Shown here one piece after another: positions 37,901-51,500 of a stretch of DNA of 64,000 nt. Below the pieces are notes generated by a model that saw only the letters and a program-made list of their open reading frames with translations, was not told the DNA's origin and made no database searches. Every line of letters starts with the position of its first letter. The first letter of the stretch is position 1. A program made the translations under genes and the position numbers. Source of the DNA: Zantedeschia hybrid cultivar (taxonomy: Eukaryota > Streptophyta > Magnoliopsida > Alismatales > Araceae); NCBI GenBank assembly GCA_030544215.1, contig JARZZO010000011.1, positions 14,308,001-14,372,000 on the forward strand, in the 5' to 3' direction.

Positions 37901-39510
37901 CTGTCATGCATTGTCTGTGAAAGGAAGAGAAAAGCCCATGTCCCACCCTCAAGCCAGTTCAGTGTGCAAGGATTGTGAAATCAGATTAGGTTCTAGGATC
38001 AAATGGGCCGGGTTCAATTTGGATTGGGACTGGGTTGGCCAAAATGCCCAAATCAGTTGTTTTGAGAGCAAGGGAATTATGTTTAGGAAATGTAGACAGG
38101 GCATTATTAAAAACATAAATATAAATGATTCTGATGAAAATATTTAGGAAAATTGATAGGCCAAATATCCAAGTATACTAACAGATCAGCAGAGGCATCT
38201 CCCAGCGCAGACACCCAAGTATATTGGACAAATTGCTCAGCATGCGAGAGGAGGGATAATATGCTGGGAAGCTACTCCGAGGAAACGTAGGGATTCTAAC
38301 CCATGACCTACAGGAACTTAACCCGCCAAAAGTCGGGGCCTATTCACTACGCTACTCACTTGCCCCCGACGTCAAAAGATTTGCATTGAAGTTTTTTTTT
38401 TATATTATTATTATACTTTATCTCTTTTTCACCCATGCCTCCTCACAATACACCCCCCCACCCAAACAAACACACACACACACCAAAAAAAAAAAGACAA
38501 AGAAAAAAAGGAACCCTAAACCTCAGCCCGATTTCTACTCATCTACCCTATTTCATGGGTCACAGTCGACAGGGTGGAAGGGGAAGGAAAAAGAAGAGGA
38601 TATGGTGGTTGGTGGTGGTAGCAGATGACACAGGCAATCACGGAGGTTGCAGCTGGTAGTTGGCCACATTGGCCGCTCAATAATGTTCACTCCTCTGTAC
38701 ATGCTTCTTCTTCTTCAGGGAATAAATATTGTATTGAGTGAGTTGCAAGTTTGGGGGGATGAGAGTGGCTTGGAATTGATAAATTCCAGCTAATTTCAGA
38801 CTGATGCAAGCCAGTCAGTCTGGTTCAACAATTCCTTTTCAGTTTTCATTTTCATCAAGGGGAAAATTGGTTCTCCCCCTTGAAATTGGATGTTGATGGT
38901 CTTGTCCTGATGCAAATTGGTCAATCCATATCGGGATTGGCCAATCCTATGAGCCATATATCCTGGGTCTAGATCTTGGGGCCTTGAAGCTTTTCTGGAA
39001 CAAATTTTGAGAATTTTTATGATATTCTTTGTTCTCAAGAGTCTAAACATTTGTTTATTATGTACTTTCCAATCTGAAAGAAGGAAAGTGTAGTTTTTTA
39101 TGGTGACTTGAGAGTGCATCTTGGCAGTCTCTAGCTTTTTTGGACAAAATACAGAGTTTCTTGGATACCTTTCTTCATTTTCAAGTTACCTCATTTCTAG
39201 GAAATACACAAGGATGAGGTATATGCTGTCATATCATGGAATGCTGAATCGGTCGATCTAGTACGGAATCGGCCGATTTGGATCGAGATCAGCACTAGCC
39301 GATCCAATTATAGGCGGGTAAAATACCCAAGAATAATAAAAAAATAAAATCAGCTGGAATCAGCCTGTTTCGACCCGGATCGGCCGGAATCAACTGAATC
39401 ACCCGATCTAGGGAGATCCATACTGATCTGGCTGAAAGAGGGTTTGTAAGCCCTTTTTCTTCTACTGTCTGCTGTGTTTTCAATGCAGACAGAAAAAGAA
39501 GGGGTGCCAC

Positions 39511-39543
<33 letters not shown>

Positions 39544-42500
39544 ACACCCCCACCCCAACCCACTGCCACTGGTCACCGTTGCTGACCATCAGAATCCAGC
39601 CAAGTTTGCTATTTTTCTAAGGTATTCCTTTGCATTGTTTATTTCTTTCCAAACGATCTGCATATGATTTTTTTTTCCTTTTTTTTTCCTCTATTTTTCT
39701 CATTTTTAACTATTTTTTTATTTTTTAGCCCCTATAAACTTTTGATATTACAAACAAGCCCTCCTAATTCAACTATTTACAGATAAGCCTGCACAATCAC
39801 AAGTTTCTTACAAATAAGTCCTTTTTAGGGGCTTATTTGTAAAACTCTTAGGGGATTATTTGTAATATTTAGGGGCCTTTTGCCAATTCCCAGTAGATTG
39901 TGAGGGCTTATTTGCTAATATTTGAATTAGGAGGCCTTATTTGTAAATATGCCACATTTTCAGTGGTTAAAGTATAAAAATATTGCTTACGCTGATCCTT
40001 AAATGGCCTTTCTTCCCTTGGATCGGCCTGACTAGGCCAATCCAGATCGGATCGGGTCAGGATGGGAAACAGCCAATATTAGAATCCGATCCCATCCGGT
40101 AATCCATGTGTCATATCAATGTGAGATAACAAGGAGGCATACTTAAATGTAAATGAAATAATCCTTGGTCTCAATTGGAAGGTGATAAGAAGGAGATGGT
40201 GTATGTTGCTATATGAATATACAAGTAATACATGCGGTGCAGACTTTTAAAAAAAAATATTTTGATTTTTTTTTAATGGTCGGCCCCATCACGCCTGACA
40301 TGTCTATAGTGTACATTGGCCGACCCGAAAAATTCTAAAAGATAAAAAACTGAACCCTGATGAATAGTAAAAAACCCTTGATGGATTGAGCCCAATAAAA
40401 TGGGATTTGATTTTTTTTAAATTTTTTTGGTTCATCAGATCGGAGATTGGGTTTTTGGGGCTCAACAAGGAAACCCACTTAAATGTAAGTGATAATCATT
40501 GTCTTAATTGGAAGCCAGTAAGAAAGTATGTTGAACATATAAATGCTACTTTGAAGTTTGACTTTTTTGCACATTTAGATTGGTGGATATTTTTGGGCTT
40601 TATTGAAATCCTTCTTTTGAGCCTCTAGACATCCAAAAAGCATGATCAATTTTTGTTTCCTATTTTCCCTTCTATTGGATAGACAGCAGCATTCAAGTGG
40701 CTTGGCTGCACCTCCCCTTGTCGCTTGATCACAACAATTGAAGGGCTTACATCAAACTCGAACCCTCTCCATCCCGAGTCTTGGGTGCTAAACACACTGC
40801 AACTTGGAGGGTTGCAGTTGGACATAGCTCGATCATACTGGTTAACCAATCTTATGTGCACATAAAAGATGTAGGCATTCTGATGGCTTGCACATTTCTA
40901 CAATCGGATGGCCTACACTTTTGATTTGTTTCTTTTTCTCGTGAAAACAGGCAAAAGATCCTTTATGCATTCTTTTTGAGTATCCAAAGGGCTTGCCTGA
41001 TCATAGATGAGCCCTTCAATTTTTATTGTTGAACCCTTGTGCCCATTCACTAAACAGCAAGGGCCTACAAATGTATGCCTTGATTTGTGTCATTTTTTCA
41101 TGGAACTGTCTGTCCTCATCATCCATAAGGGTAGTATCGTCCAAGGCATCTTTACCTTGAAGCTGAACTAAGAGACTATCCTTGGCTTCCTTTCCAGGGA
41201 TGTTGAAGGATGCACCCCACCTAGAAAGCGCCTTAGATAAGCTCTTCATTTTCTGAACCAAAGAGCCCATAGTTGTAGAAGTATCAACCTGTTGTGCCCA
41301 TACACTCCTTGGTAGTCCTAGCTCCTGAGGACAATAGGCTTGTGATCCAACATTGGCGTCACCAAGCAATTCACCTCCAGGTGTGGGAAATGATCCTCCC
41401 ACTCAGGTGACACCAAGAACCTGTCAAGCTTAGAGCAGGAGGGTCCTCTATGAGGTTGGACCAAGTATAAACAATGTTGGGGTTATTGATATCAATAAGT
41501 GAGGCTTCCTCAATGAACTCCTTGAAGCCCTCTATCCCCCCAAGTACCAAAACACTCTTGAACGCTTATGAGGTGACCGCTTTAACGTCACCTTCCATAC
41601 ACCAAGGTCGGTCTGCCTAGTGATACATCTGAAGCAGCCTATCCCAAAAGTTCCTTTTCCCTTCCCTGGATTAAGGGCCATACACACCAGTAAAGATCCA
41701 TTCAAAACCATCCTTAACACTAGAGAAAGTGACTGAAATGAAGGAAACATCCACTCTTCTGAGCCTTTGGACCTCCCTAACCTCGTAATTGTTCCACAAC
41801 ACCATGATTCCACCAGCATTGCTCACAACCGGGATGTCACACCCTTACAAAGGTGCTGGCGGCTGGCCACCTATATACCTCATGATATCCTGATCATCAC
41901 CCTCACATTTAGTATACCGGTCCCAGTTATGGACCTCCGACAGGTGCACAATTCTAAAACAAAATAATAAGAAGCATGAATATAAAGGTGCAAGAAGGAT
42001 GTCATGTCCATTATATAATAGAAAGGTGAGCAATTAAAACACATCCTAAGAATTTAAACAAACTGGCGATACCTAAATTTTCCAAGCACACATTGACCTT
42101 ATTCTTTTAGTCTCTTATTCCTGAAAAACAATGATTTATCTTTTATAAGAACTTGTTAATCGAGATCTCAGTAGGGATCCTTTACATCCCTACTGTTATC
42201 CCGCACATACCACCCCCTTCTCTCATTCTTCCATATGTATGATTTTACTTACCTTCCTGAGATGCAACATGATATGCATACAATTTCTAATTAAAACAAG
42301 TAGCGCATAAAACACGAACAACAATGATAACTTAATACCATAATTTAACATTTATCAGATTTTATGCTTTTCCTTTCCTTTTCCTTTATCTCTTATTAGT
42401 GGTAAATTATATTTTAGTGATAGTCATAATGAATGTTTAAAACATAAAAAACTACTCTTTACAAACTATCATCATCGGGTTTCAGGAGTGAGCCCTTTCT

Positions 42501-45500
42501 TTCTTTTTTCTTTCTTACTTTACGAGTCAGTAACTCATAGTTGGACTCCATACCGACAATGACTCATCCTTCAACCGACATTAACGGGGGATAATCATTA
42601 ACTAACAATCGTAATAGTGAGTAGGCCATCCCCTGATGCACTTACCATCCTATAGTCTATCCAACCCAGTAAGTCTCTAGAAACCTACCTGGGAGGCTGG
42701 AAAGTATTGAGCTAAGTCTGCAATGTACTCCCTCACTCCTATTGCAACGTCCATTCCTAGCCTATGAGTGCACTCAAGTAAAAATTATGTCCACTGCCCG
42801 TCGAGGTCCCAAACTTAGACTCCTGAACCGTAACCAAAGAAGGAATGCTCCGTGCCTCGACGCTACACATCGTTAGGGGGTTTTCCGTACATTTCATAAT
42901 CTTTCATCATCATTATAGAAGGCTTCTATATCTTATTTTATTTTTATCATGAAAACTTCCTTGCCTTAAACTCATTTCACGAGTTCTTTCATAGATCTAT
43001 TCTTCATAGGGAGTGCACTAGAGTGTGCCTCCTAATGTTCTTGGTCTTGTTCTTTTGTCCCCTTCTTGAAGTCATCATTGTTGTGATTTCTTTCACATTT
43101 CATGATAAAATAATAATAACATATTTTCTAAATAGCATACGGAGCCGAAGATTCTACATCTTCACTTTCATAGTATTTCATCAAGCTCATGTGAGCCTCA
43201 GATGGGCTTGATCCATCGAAGTCTTTTATGTGTTCATCAATTAGCTTTTCATGTTAGACATGCAATCTTAGGTTCGTCTGTGGTGCTTCTATGAGTTGGA
43301 GAACACGTCATCATATGTTTCATGTGAATCTCTCATGTTCTCTTAATTAAGTAGCTATAATCAAAGTCTAACATGTTTTATAATAAACAACCTATGAATG
43401 ATCAGTAATTGTGCTGAAATAACATAGAATATATCAATAAATCACGTTCTTATTCTTCGTAACAAATGCCTAGTATACTTTACTAACAAAACATCATAGA
43501 AATTCATGAGAAGCTTTGCTGAAATGTGCATATACGTATGCTGTGGCATGATGCACACAATATATTCTTTTCATGATTCTTAAATCCTTCACAACTATCT
43601 AAATTCTGAAAATAAATAGACATACTATTCCCTGATTTCATGTATTTACACTCCCTTTAATCCTACTAGAAAACCTAAAACAAAGAGAATAACATGTAGA
43701 TGTATTACCCTACTTCTTAGAAGTGGAAATCCGAGCCAAGAGAAGTTCCTCCACCCGCTTGTGGAGGAGAGACGCCGCTGCAGCCCCTTATCTTCACTTG
43801 TATCTTCCTCTCCTTGTGTCTTTCACAAATCTTTACCCTTTTTTATAATCTTCTCACTTGCTCTTCAATTTCTTCTTCTATCCTACATTCACTCTCTATC
43901 TCACTCTTTTCCTCCTCTCACTGTTCAGCCCTCTTTCTCTCTCTAACCAGCACTCTTTCTCTCTCTAATTAGCCCTCTCTCTTGCTCTTCCACAATCTTT
44001 CTTTCTCTTTTTATTCTACTCCCCCTCTTCACTTTCTTCTTCTATCTCACCACCAAATTCCCTCTCTATTTCACTTTCTTCTTCTACCTCACCACCAAAT
44101 TCCGTCTCTATCTCGCTCTTTTTCTCTTCCTCTCTCTAGTAGTCCTCTCTTTCTCTCTCTAACCTCTCTCTCTCTCTCTCTCCTCCCCCCCTTGCTCCCC
44201 CTCTCTTTCTCCCTGCATCCCCCCTCTTTTTCCACCTTGCACCGCCCCTCTCTCCCTCTTTCTTTCTTTTTTTCTGCTGGACAGCCAAGATGGGGGATGA
44301 GAAGGCGGCCAGCCACCTCTTTATATAGGGGTGTTAAAGAGGTAGAGATGATAAAATCCAATGGGCTGTGTGGCTAGCGGTTGTCTTCCAATGGGCTGAA
44401 ATATAGTGATTTTGGCTTGATCAATGACGACTTGCCATGTCATTTAACCAATGAATAGGTGACATGTGTCACCCTTATCGGATCCTAGCTTATCATGTCA
44501 TTCTGCTCAATCAACATGACATGTCAGTCATAATACCATGTGTCACCACATGGTTGGTCTATGATAGGAAGGGATAATTTTACTTTAATCTCTATCTTAA
44601 TGATCTTTTACTTTTCTATCCCAAATTTTAATCATTTAAGTTTATAACTCTGTATTTTTCATATATACTCTTCTTAATTTTTTTGGGGGGTTTAAAAAGA
44701 TTTAACTTGGACTTTCTTCTTTTAATTGTTTTCTTTCTATGTGAACCTTACAACTTTATATTTGCATATATGTCCCTATTTATTTTAGTGGGTTCTTACA
44801 TTTAGTCTCCTGCATGCAAAGGGTATCAACTTTGCACCTTCTAACCACCTCCTTCTCCATTATCCTCTTCTCCACGGCCCCTACCTCCCTTACGTTCCAT
44901 GTGAGAATCCTCATTAATGATGGATTTCCTCACCCCCATATCCGTCCAAACCCGCCCCCCTCCACTGTTCCAGCTACATTCATGTGCCACTTCTTTTTGA
45001 TCTTCAAAAAGATCACCCTAACCTCCTTGTCAAGTCCCTCACATGATACCCCCACCCTCTCAGCAACCTCCCTCACTTGCTCCCCCATCATCCTCTCCAC
45101 AGCTCTTCCTGCCCAAGCACTCCACTTTCCTCTAGCACCTCCTCCATCGATCCCCTCTCACCCTCGATCACTTCCCCCTGTCCACAAATAAGCAGCATGT
45201 TAAGTGTCCCTGGGGTCCAGGAGGCCGGGAGGCTAAGGCGACGATGCTGCATGGAGGAGGCCTGCTTGTCCCCCACCCCACAAGACTTGCTCTTAGTGGA
45301 CTTCGCAGGCTCGGCGATAGCTTGCTTGGCTCCCACCTAGGTGTCCATCTCTCCAGATAGACCCTCCTCCTAGGAGGAGAGGAGTATCTGAGCAGGCTGG
45401 AGACTGCAGCCAGCTTGCATTGTCTAACAGAGGGGCTGGGCAGGGGGCCCTCTATCACCCAAAAGGCTGTCAATGGCACTGGAGAGCATGAGACTGCCTC

Positions 45501-48500
45501 CACCACCCACGAGAATACCACTCAAGGGGGGTCCGGCACACCCACGGTGCTCCGAGAAGATGCAGGTCAGCGGAGCTATCCGGTGAGAGGGATGAGCCCC
45601 TTCGGGGCTTGATAGGCTGCCCAAGCCATGAAAATGGATGATAACATTGGATGAACCTTTGTCGGGTAAGTCATTGGATCCTCTCTGACTTTGTGATCTG
45701 GCCGCTATCTCCATACAAAAAGGCCACGGCCCGCAAGATTCCAAATTCCTGAGCAGCTGAGCTGGCCAATTCACTGGAAAGGGGGGTGGGGGGTGGGCAG
45801 GAGACTTAAATTTGAAATCTCCAGCCAGGTCACGTGTGTGGTTTAGGCCTCTGAAGAAGTATGTGTGCCCTCCCTCATCGTCATCCTCCTCTTGTCGAGA
45901 CAGAAACCCTAGGCTGTGTTCTCCGCCACCAGCCTAAATTCCACCCTGCTCTTGCCCCACCTTCTGAGCATAGAGTCTAACTAGGAAAATATTTCTGGCC
46001 AAGCCCACTCCAAAACTGAAGAGATCTAACCTTATTGATCTCACCTGGATGAGTGCCTCCACCAATGGCATATCTCCTTTCCTCGCCAGTCACCTGTTTC
46101 CCACCATTTTTCCCTGAAGCCAGCAAATAAGGAGGCAGGGTCCTCCACTGTCATAGCAGGCAGCCGGGACTCTAATCAGACTGACTGTTATCAGTCTTGT
46201 CAAGGGTCCAAGTATGAACCTCTGCTCTCTATCCAATGCTACAGATGAAGACGTGGACCCTCAGCCTAAAGGGCCTCCCTGCCCACAAAGAGCTCCACCT
46301 CAGAAGCTGAAGGGGCCACAGCGAGGAAATCCCCTGTGAAAATCTGATAAGCTTCCCAGTGGTCCCCAAAGCCTTCCTCACACAATTGACCTCTACCACC
46401 TCACCCACCGGACAGATCCTCAGGCATCGATGAAGCCATACAAACCTGGACTGATATAGGACTTAGGGAGCTCCAAGCTGCAAATCACACAATTGACCTC
46501 TACCACCTCACCCACCGGACAGATCCTCAGGCATCGATGAAGCCATACAAACCTGGACTGATATAGGACTTAGGGAGCTCCAAGCTGCAAATCCCTGTAT
46601 TCCCCTGCCTACCCATCCTGGTCCTCCAAGCCTCCCTACCAACATGTGGGTCAGAAGGTTTGAGTCCCAAGCCCTTCATTACCACCACTGCGTAGGACGA
46701 ACTTGTCCCCTGCCAGAAAGGACTCCCCTTCTGCTGACTGCCTGAAGGTGTCCAGGTCCTCCACATTTCCAGCACCTGAGAGGATGGCTGCAAGAAGACT
46801 GCAAATGACCCCCTCCAAGCACTGAAAGCACACAACTCATCTACCTGAGGGCGGCGAGAGACCCCCCGACTGGCCGGACGACAGAATACCTCCACCTATG
46901 CCAAGCACGAAGGGCTTTTGGGAGAATGCCCCTCCTCGGAGAGCGCAAGCCATCCACGTGGAGCTTATCTAATGCTCCCTATCACCACTCAAACATGTTC
47001 TGTTTCATTCTCCTGAATGTGACTTTCCATTCTATCTTTTCTGATGGGGTGGAAATTTGCCTCAAGCACACACAAGCATGCCTCCCTTTTTGCCTTTTCA
47101 CATGCCTTTATGCTCTGTTCTTCATCTCCTTCAGTCCAATCTTCTTACCGCCCTCCAATGCTCCCTGTTCTGCCCTAAGATTAGATGGTGGAATTTGGAA
47201 ACAGAGACAAGAACATAGTTGTCTGATACAGGAAGTGAGATGCATAGCTACATAATAGGAAATCTTAAAATACATCCCTATTTTAAACTAAAAAATAAAC
47301 CTTAATTTTTCTATAACTTGGGTTTGTTTAGGTGAAGATTGGTGGCAGAGCATTCCCAAGCTGAATATAGAGTTTATACACCTTGATCCAAATCTTTTGA
47401 GTAATATGTGAATTTCCACGGGGAAAGTGAATATCTGAGTTTGACTGATCATAGAACACTGATGTGTTAGCTGCTATTTACCATGAGTTCAGGTCTCATT
47501 TAAATTTTATGTGAATGTTTATGGGAAAAGAAAATTCTGGATTGGACATTTATCACATGCAAATGAAAGTTCGAGCTGGGCCTGGAGAGGAGTCTAATTT
47601 CAACAGTAAAGGCTACACTGTGGCGTGAACTTGGTTGCTCTCATAGATGGCTTAAAACTTAGTAAGTTAGCCATCAGAATCTTGTCACTTGCTTTGATCT
47701 GAACAAGAGAAAAAAGTAGTTAAGACTAAAGGGGAACAGTGAAGAAAATAAATGATATAGGGAAAAAAACGGAGGGAAAGGAAGATAGATGTAGATACAA
47801 TATCTAAGGGTAAGATGAAAGCAACGCAAGGAAAAAAGTGATGTGACTGTTGATTGTTGGGCTGTCTTGTTTCTGGTGGATGGGTCGAATGTAATACTCG
47901 TGGTCTCCATGATGTTCGCAGGTTCGCTCTACCTGTTAACGAGCAATGTGTGCCTGATAGAGGATTCCAGATCTATGATTTGTGGGACATGGACGTTTTC
48001 GTCAAGTGTTGATATGCACACATATGTCAGATATGGTAAAGTTTTAGCAATAGGGCATGAAGACATGCGGATATGTGTGTGTGCGCGCGCGTGTGTGTGC
48101 ATGCGCATGCATTTGTGCTTATGCATATAATAAAGTATGATTATTGAGACTTATCTAGAAGATAACGTATATAACTAAAGTATCCAAATGTTAGCATACA
48201 AGTATTCTGAAGAAATATCTACTATGCACTTTGGCACCCTTAGAGGGCATTTGGGAGTGCTTTTTTTATCTTAGGCTATTTCGCTTTTAAAATTTAAATT
48301 GTGTTAGTTTTTTATACAATTTTTAGAAATACTATAACTCCCTTGCTGACTTGTTTGGCAAGATTGTCATAATTTTTAAAATTAAAGTAGACATGTTTGG
48401 CAAATATGATTTCAATAAAATTAGAAAATAACAAAATTATGTTTTAAAGTTAGATAAACACATCAAATCACATCTTCCTCGAAATGAGATCACAGCCAGG

Positions 48501-51500
48501 CCGACGTCTCCTCACCCATGCGTGAGCAAGAAGATGCCATGTGGAAAAAATGCTGACAGCAGCTAGGAGGGAAAGAGAAGACACATGGAGTGGTTCACGC
48601 GATCATACAGAGAGGTTCATTCAATCCCAATTTGCTCTTTTGAAATTCAAAAAACAAATACAGCCCGATGGGTGTTTTTATTTTGAGGTAACTTACGAAG
48701 GCTGGAAACTCCTCCGTAAAAATTAGGAGAGGACAACGAAACAATTATCTATATCTTATTTCTCTTTTAAAATATACTTTGGGAGAGAAAAAGGTGAAAA
48801 AAAATGTAACCAAACACCCTATTAAGGTAGAGTGTCAGGCACATATGTCCGGGTGTTGTGTCATGTCCAAGTGTCCAACATGGCTGTCTAATGTAAATAA
48901 AAGTGTCCACCAAAATCATAGATCCAAATTAAATGTTGTTCACCTTGCCCTGAGGTACATGGTGTGGCCCAGGAGTTTTCTTTATTACGGTAACTTGCCT
49001 CCATGAGCCAACAGGTCTGTAAGCATGCATACAACATCTGGGTTGGGATGCACGTCATCTGGGACAGGCACAAGTGGGTTTCCTTTGACATCAATTTCTT
49101 TTTGTGTGTTTGGGGGGGTGTTATTGTTCCCTATTCTCTGGGGCAATTTCCAGACAACCCGAGATTTTGAGATGCTATAAGTCTATAGTTAGATTAGGAG
49201 GGTTTGAAATATAACCACCTCACCCCTAACCAAAAAAAAAAAAGGTGGGTCATCAAACTCAAAACCTCAAGACATAGTGGTATAGTCTCTCCCACATGGG
49301 GGGCGGGGTGTAGCGGAGTGGTAAACCCCGGGCTTCGGTTGGTAGCCATTCCAACAGCTCGTGGGTTCGATCCTCGCTACCCCCCTGGGTTGAACATGGA
49401 AGCCGTGCCTTAACCCCCCGCATGGTATCTTCCCTGGGGTTTACCGGGCAGCCGGGTTTCCCTCATCATCTTAATAAATAAATAAATAATCTCTCCCACG
49501 TAAATAAGGATAAGCACGGTATGCAAATCTAACTATGAGTTCCGTAGGAGTCATCCAGGATGGGAGAGTAGGAGAGAGGGTTGGAGAGGAGTGAGGGCGG
49601 TGCCTGGCAGGTAGTCAGGAGGAATGGTAGGAAGGGGTTCTCTCATGTAGCTGGTGAGGGGTGCAAGTGCCTTTCGGTGAAGCAAGGCCAGTGCATCAGG
49701 TGCTTGAAGACAGGGCGTTCGGCGAAGGAGTGCAGGGAGCCGGTGAAGTGTATTCGTTGTGGCAGCCTAGGGCATAGAAGTGTGCAGGTGAAGGTTCTTT
49801 TTCATATCCTTCTCAACCTCTGAAGGCCCCTTTAGTTGCATCCAACCCCATATTTGAACTCCCTTGGTCGCCTGGGGTTAGGGTGAGTCATTTTCTCCTT
49901 CAAAAAGTGTATGGTTGTCTCTATCTCCAATGGTCAGGTTGCAATTGCAGAGAAGGGGGAGGTGCCCATCAGGGTTCTCCTTAAAATGTTGAAGGAGGCC
50001 TGGCCAGGGAATCACTCTTGGAGAGTTAGAGAGCTGATGGGATATTCCTTTCCGGCGAGGTCCTCATCGAGAGGTTGGAGACGAGCTGCCTTGGAGAAGA
50101 AGCTCATCAAGAGTCAGGAGGTATTGTTGGAGTTTCACCTTTGGACTGAGGTCAATGGAACAGAGCATGTCGTTATCAGGAATTTATGGTGCTTTATTGA
50201 GGGGCTTCCATTACATGTATGAAGTATCAAATCTTTCCAGTGTGTTGTTGGGAAGTTTTGTATCCTTAGAGGTGTGGATGTAAGAACTGGCAGTATGGAC
50301 ATGCTTCGGTGTGCTAGGCTTTTAGTGAAGTTGATTTGGAACAGGGGATCCCTGGGAAGATGAAGCTAGGTGTGGGTGGGGAATGGTTTTGCATTTCTAT
50401 CTCTGTTGAGAACCCTCACCTTCCTCCTCTTCCTCTACCTCTAGCGATTGGATGTGGGTGGAAGTGGTTGCAGAATACAAGTCCTATAGGACAGCTCAAA
50501 GGATTCACTTGACTCCTTCCAAGCAGATGGTTGGTCCATTGATGTCTGGTTCTAGGTTGCAGACGGGACAATCTGCTCTTCCGAGTTCAAAGCGGGTGAA
50601 TCCGAGTGCAAAAGGTAGACCTCGCTTTCTGGGAGTTTGAGCTCTAGGTGCAGATTTCGGAGTCCCTTCATGTTGCCGAGGCTTTGGAACCAGGGATGAT
50701 GATGAGTATCTGAGGTCTGAAGGGGATCCGAATCGGTCCTCCGTTGATGCTGCACTGCTCGAGGCATCGATTGTAGGCGGGCTTGATGAAGTGGGATCCT
50801 CTCGGGCGACGGGTGGTGAACATGATTGACTCCCGCAAGTGGCAGGGGGCTTTTCCTGTTCGGGTCAAGAAGATCAACATGCCCGGTTTTCTATTTGGGC
50901 TGTTCACGGGTAATAGCAACAGCGGCTTATCTGGTAAGTTGAATGGGCCTATTATTTTGGGTGCTTCAGGCTACTCGGGTAAGATGCCAGGTTTGTTGGT
51001 TATTTGATTTACCCAATGGAGGTGTTTCGGAACCATCTTCCTCACCCGAACCATCCTCACTCCTTTCTTTTCAAAAAAAAAAGAGGGTAAAAAAATGGAT
51101 TTATGACTAAAAAATTCAGGGTAAATAGAACTATTAACTTTGAATTAATGAATGATTTTGAAATTTTAAATTGTATTTCTTTAATTTAATAAAAAAATCA
51201 AATTGATTTAATTTACTACCAATTTACTACTAATCAGTATCAATATATATAGTATCAATATATAAATAAGTATCAATATAAATAAAAAAAAATATAAATA
51301 TACTGAGGGACGGAGGATCCTTTGTGGGGAGCTCAAGGCTCCTGTTTCTTCACATCCGTGCAGGGCTGCTGGTTCTTAAACATTTAAAGATGGTGCTAAG
51401 GTGGTTCCGGTGGTTTTGGAGGGGGGGTGATGGGGATTGTGTGGAGCAATTGTCTAGTGGGGGGAATTTGGTCCCTCTGTTCTTGGAGAATTTTAATTCC

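Noticed and set aside
43982..44377. 131-codon Leu/Ser/Pro frame
   Set aside because: CT-rich tract of the LTR-like block, no protein motif.
41835..44800. Claim of a simple solo LTR with TSD
   Set aside because: Bases next to the two ends differ (CGGGA on the left, TTTAG on the right) and LINE sequence is missing, so only an LTR-like block is reported.
49311..49390. Possible tRNA gene
   Set aside because: A and B boxes are present but no cloverleaf can be drawn, and the segment is the head of a TSD-flanked SINE.
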